Positions 62,445-64,000 of a DNA stretch of 64,000 bases are shown piece after piece; positions within the stretch are counted from its first letter, which is position 1; each line of letters begins with the position of its first letter. Made by a program: the position numbers and the translations under genes. Source of the DNA: Mya arenaria. Taxonomy: Eukaryota; Mollusca; Bivalvia; Myida; Myidae. The DNA lies in contig NC_069123.1 in the NCBI RefSeq assembly GCF_026914265.1, positions 38,247,678 to 38,311,677 on the forward strand. The letters are read 5' to 3'. The notes beneath the pieces were generated by a model. That model was given only the letters and a program-made list of their open reading frames with translations. It ran no database searches and was not told where the DNA came from.

Positions 62445-64000
62445 ATGGCTTCAAATTTTTGCACCTTATCATTAGGCCAGCTTAAAACGGAGCAAAGGCG
62501 ACGCAATGCAAAGTTGACTGGACGGAAGAAGGAATTAATCGAAAGGTAAACTTGTCAAAATGTAGCCCGAGGACAACTAGTTGTTAAATCGATATCTTGA
62601 TAATTTAAGTTGTTTAACAAATGATTTTATCATTTTAGTAATGTTAATAAAGCTTTGAAATGTGAACACTTTTGTGTTTTTATTGCAATGACTTTTAGCT
62701 GATTATATGCTCGTGTTTACATGTATTTTACGACAAAATACAGTGGGTGGGGAAATTTTTAACACAAAATATGGTATCACAAGTTAATTTCGTATCTTTC
62801 CAGACTGGAGGCATATGACAGAAACCAGAATTTCAACAGGGAAGAAGATCTTCTACCAGAATTCAACATGAGCCTGCCCAAGACTAGTGGATACAGAGAT
62901 GTAAATTCAGATGCTAAAATGGCACCAATAACAATGGAGAAGGCCATCGAATACATGGACCAGTACCGGGTGGAGTTTGATGCGAAGGTAAAAGACCTGT
63001 ACGACGACAAGTTTCTTCTATACATGCGACTGTTTTCGGCACCATCTCTGGACTTTGTTCGTGGGACATGTAAAGCAGAAATGAGGAAGAAGGTTAATTA
63101 TGTTGTAGACATTTCTTTACACAAGAATGGATATATTCATGAAGCACAGTGTGAATGTGGTGCAGGAGAAGGCCCATTTGGACATTGCAAACATATTAGA
63201 ACTATGATATATGCATGTTGTAAATTTGTTAAAGATGGAGAATTTAAAGTTGAGACAACATGCACAGAAAAATTGCAGTCATTTCACAAAGCAAAAAAGC
63301 ATACTGGTTCCCCCCTTAAGGCTCGAGATTTAAACTTGGGCGGTGCAGATATTTGTGACATTAAAGATTTTGACCCTCGGCCACAAAAATTCCGTAAAGT
63401 TGATGGATATCAAGACTATTTTCACAATATTTGTATGAATTTTAGGGGTATATCAAAGACACCAATTTTTCAGACATTCAGCCCAGCCAATATTCGTGCA
63501 ATTTCCAATGACCATGATTATTTTGAAGTATCTCATGAAGACAATTTCCTGGAACAATGTAAAATAACCAAACTAAGTGACAAGGACAGGGATGACATTG
63601 AAATGTATACTAGGGGACAAAACAAGAACGACCGATGGTTTGAAGAACGAGAGAAAAGAATTCAGTCATCTAATTTTCACCGTGTGTGTACCGCAACAGA
63701 AAGAACCGACTTACATGACTTGGCAAAGTCCTTTGTTCGGGGAAAAGGATTAAAACCTACAGAAGCAATGCGCCATGGAATTCAGTATGAAAAGGACGCC
63801 ATCCATCAATATGAAAGCAAAAATAATGTCAAAGTAAAACCATGTGGGATATTTGTATCAAAAAACCTTCCGTTTTTAGGTGCATCACCCGATGGCATTG
63901 TAGATGAAAACCTACTTATTGAAGTTAAGTGCCCCTTCAGTGCTAAACACAAAAAGATATCACCAGTCACCGTGCCATACTTGAAAGAGACAAATGGAAA
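62445..64000 (+). CDS. SAP-SWIM-YqaJ nuclease-domain protein (5' part, runs off the window)
   Basis: Exon 1 62445-62545 (ATG at 62445, donor AG/GTAAAC, phase 2); exon 2 from 62804 (acceptor TTTCCAG) open to the window end without a stop, 432 residues so far. Residues about 7-39 fit a SAP DNA-binding domain (LGQLKTEQRRRNAKLTGRKK, then ELIERLEAY, across the splice junction). A SWIM zinc finger is clear: CxC at 150/152 and CxH at 162/164 (QCECGAG, GHCKHI). From about 310 comes a YqaJ/lambda-exonuclease-like domain: WFEEREKRIQSSNF, GIQYEKDAI, SPDGIV (Asp397) and IEVK (Glu407, Lys409), the metal-binding residues of that nuclease fold. All expected catalytic residues in view are present. Related proteins are multi-copy in invertebrates, often next to mobile DNA, and of unknown function. 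DNA-end processing is inferred. Confidence 0.8.

Noticed and set aside
62777-63025. Minus-strand frame of 82 codons
   Set aside because: It lies antisense to the well-supported SAP-SWIM-YqaJ exon.

Overview
The window is animal nuclear DNA, AT-rich, with intron-containing genes and a heavy load of repeats. The repeats (a tRNA-headed SINE, LINE 3' ends, a BEL/Pao retroelement, many small foldback elements and GACCTTGAC-type minisatellites) together with the TNF-like genes suggest a lophotrochozoan, most likely a bivalve mollusc. The species cannot be told from the sequence alone.

The main content is a tandem cluster of three TNF-ligand-like genes, all on the minus strand and about 28-30 kb apart. 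Gene A (exons 1-3 at 1669-2826) loses its last exon beyond the left edge. Gene B (29734-32562) and gene C (54941-60399) are complete. I rebuilt all three by eye from splice sites. They share the same plan: exon 1 (cytoplasmic tail, membrane anchor, Cys-containing stalk), exon 2 of 43 nt, exon 3 of 111 nt (start of the TNF fold), and exon 4 of 398 nt (rest of the TNF fold and stop). All splice phases agree (0, 1, 1). The predicted products are type II membrane proteins of 292 aa (B) and 280 aa (C). Each gene is followed upstream, on the + side, by two to four copies of a short cassette, some ending in a splice-donor-like sequence. The A-B and B-C spacers also share repeat blocks in the same order, so the cluster probably grew by large segmental duplication.

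The A-B spacer (4.1-29.7 kb) holds a broken gene fragment (4390-5050), a 460-bp direct repeat, a five-fold degenerate repeat field with SINE relics (8.8-17.1 kb), foldback elements and a defective BEL/Pao retrotransposon (about 23.0-28.9 kb; gag, protease, RT, RNase H and integrase recognisable but broken).

The B-C spacer (34.3-54.9 kb) is dominated by a 7.17-kb terminal-inverted-repeat element (42479-49645). It carries clustered subterminal copies of a GCGAAACTGT motif and no transposase, and is interrupted by a SINE with an 11-bp target duplication and by a 5'-truncated LINE. An 86-bp minisatellite (53.6-54.4 kb) sits just downstream of gene C; a single copy of its unit lies at the same place downstream of gene B.

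At the right edge a two-exon gene starts on the + strand (62445 to beyond 64000). It encodes a SAP, SWIM zinc-finger and YqaJ-type nuclease protein. It has no stop codon in the window.
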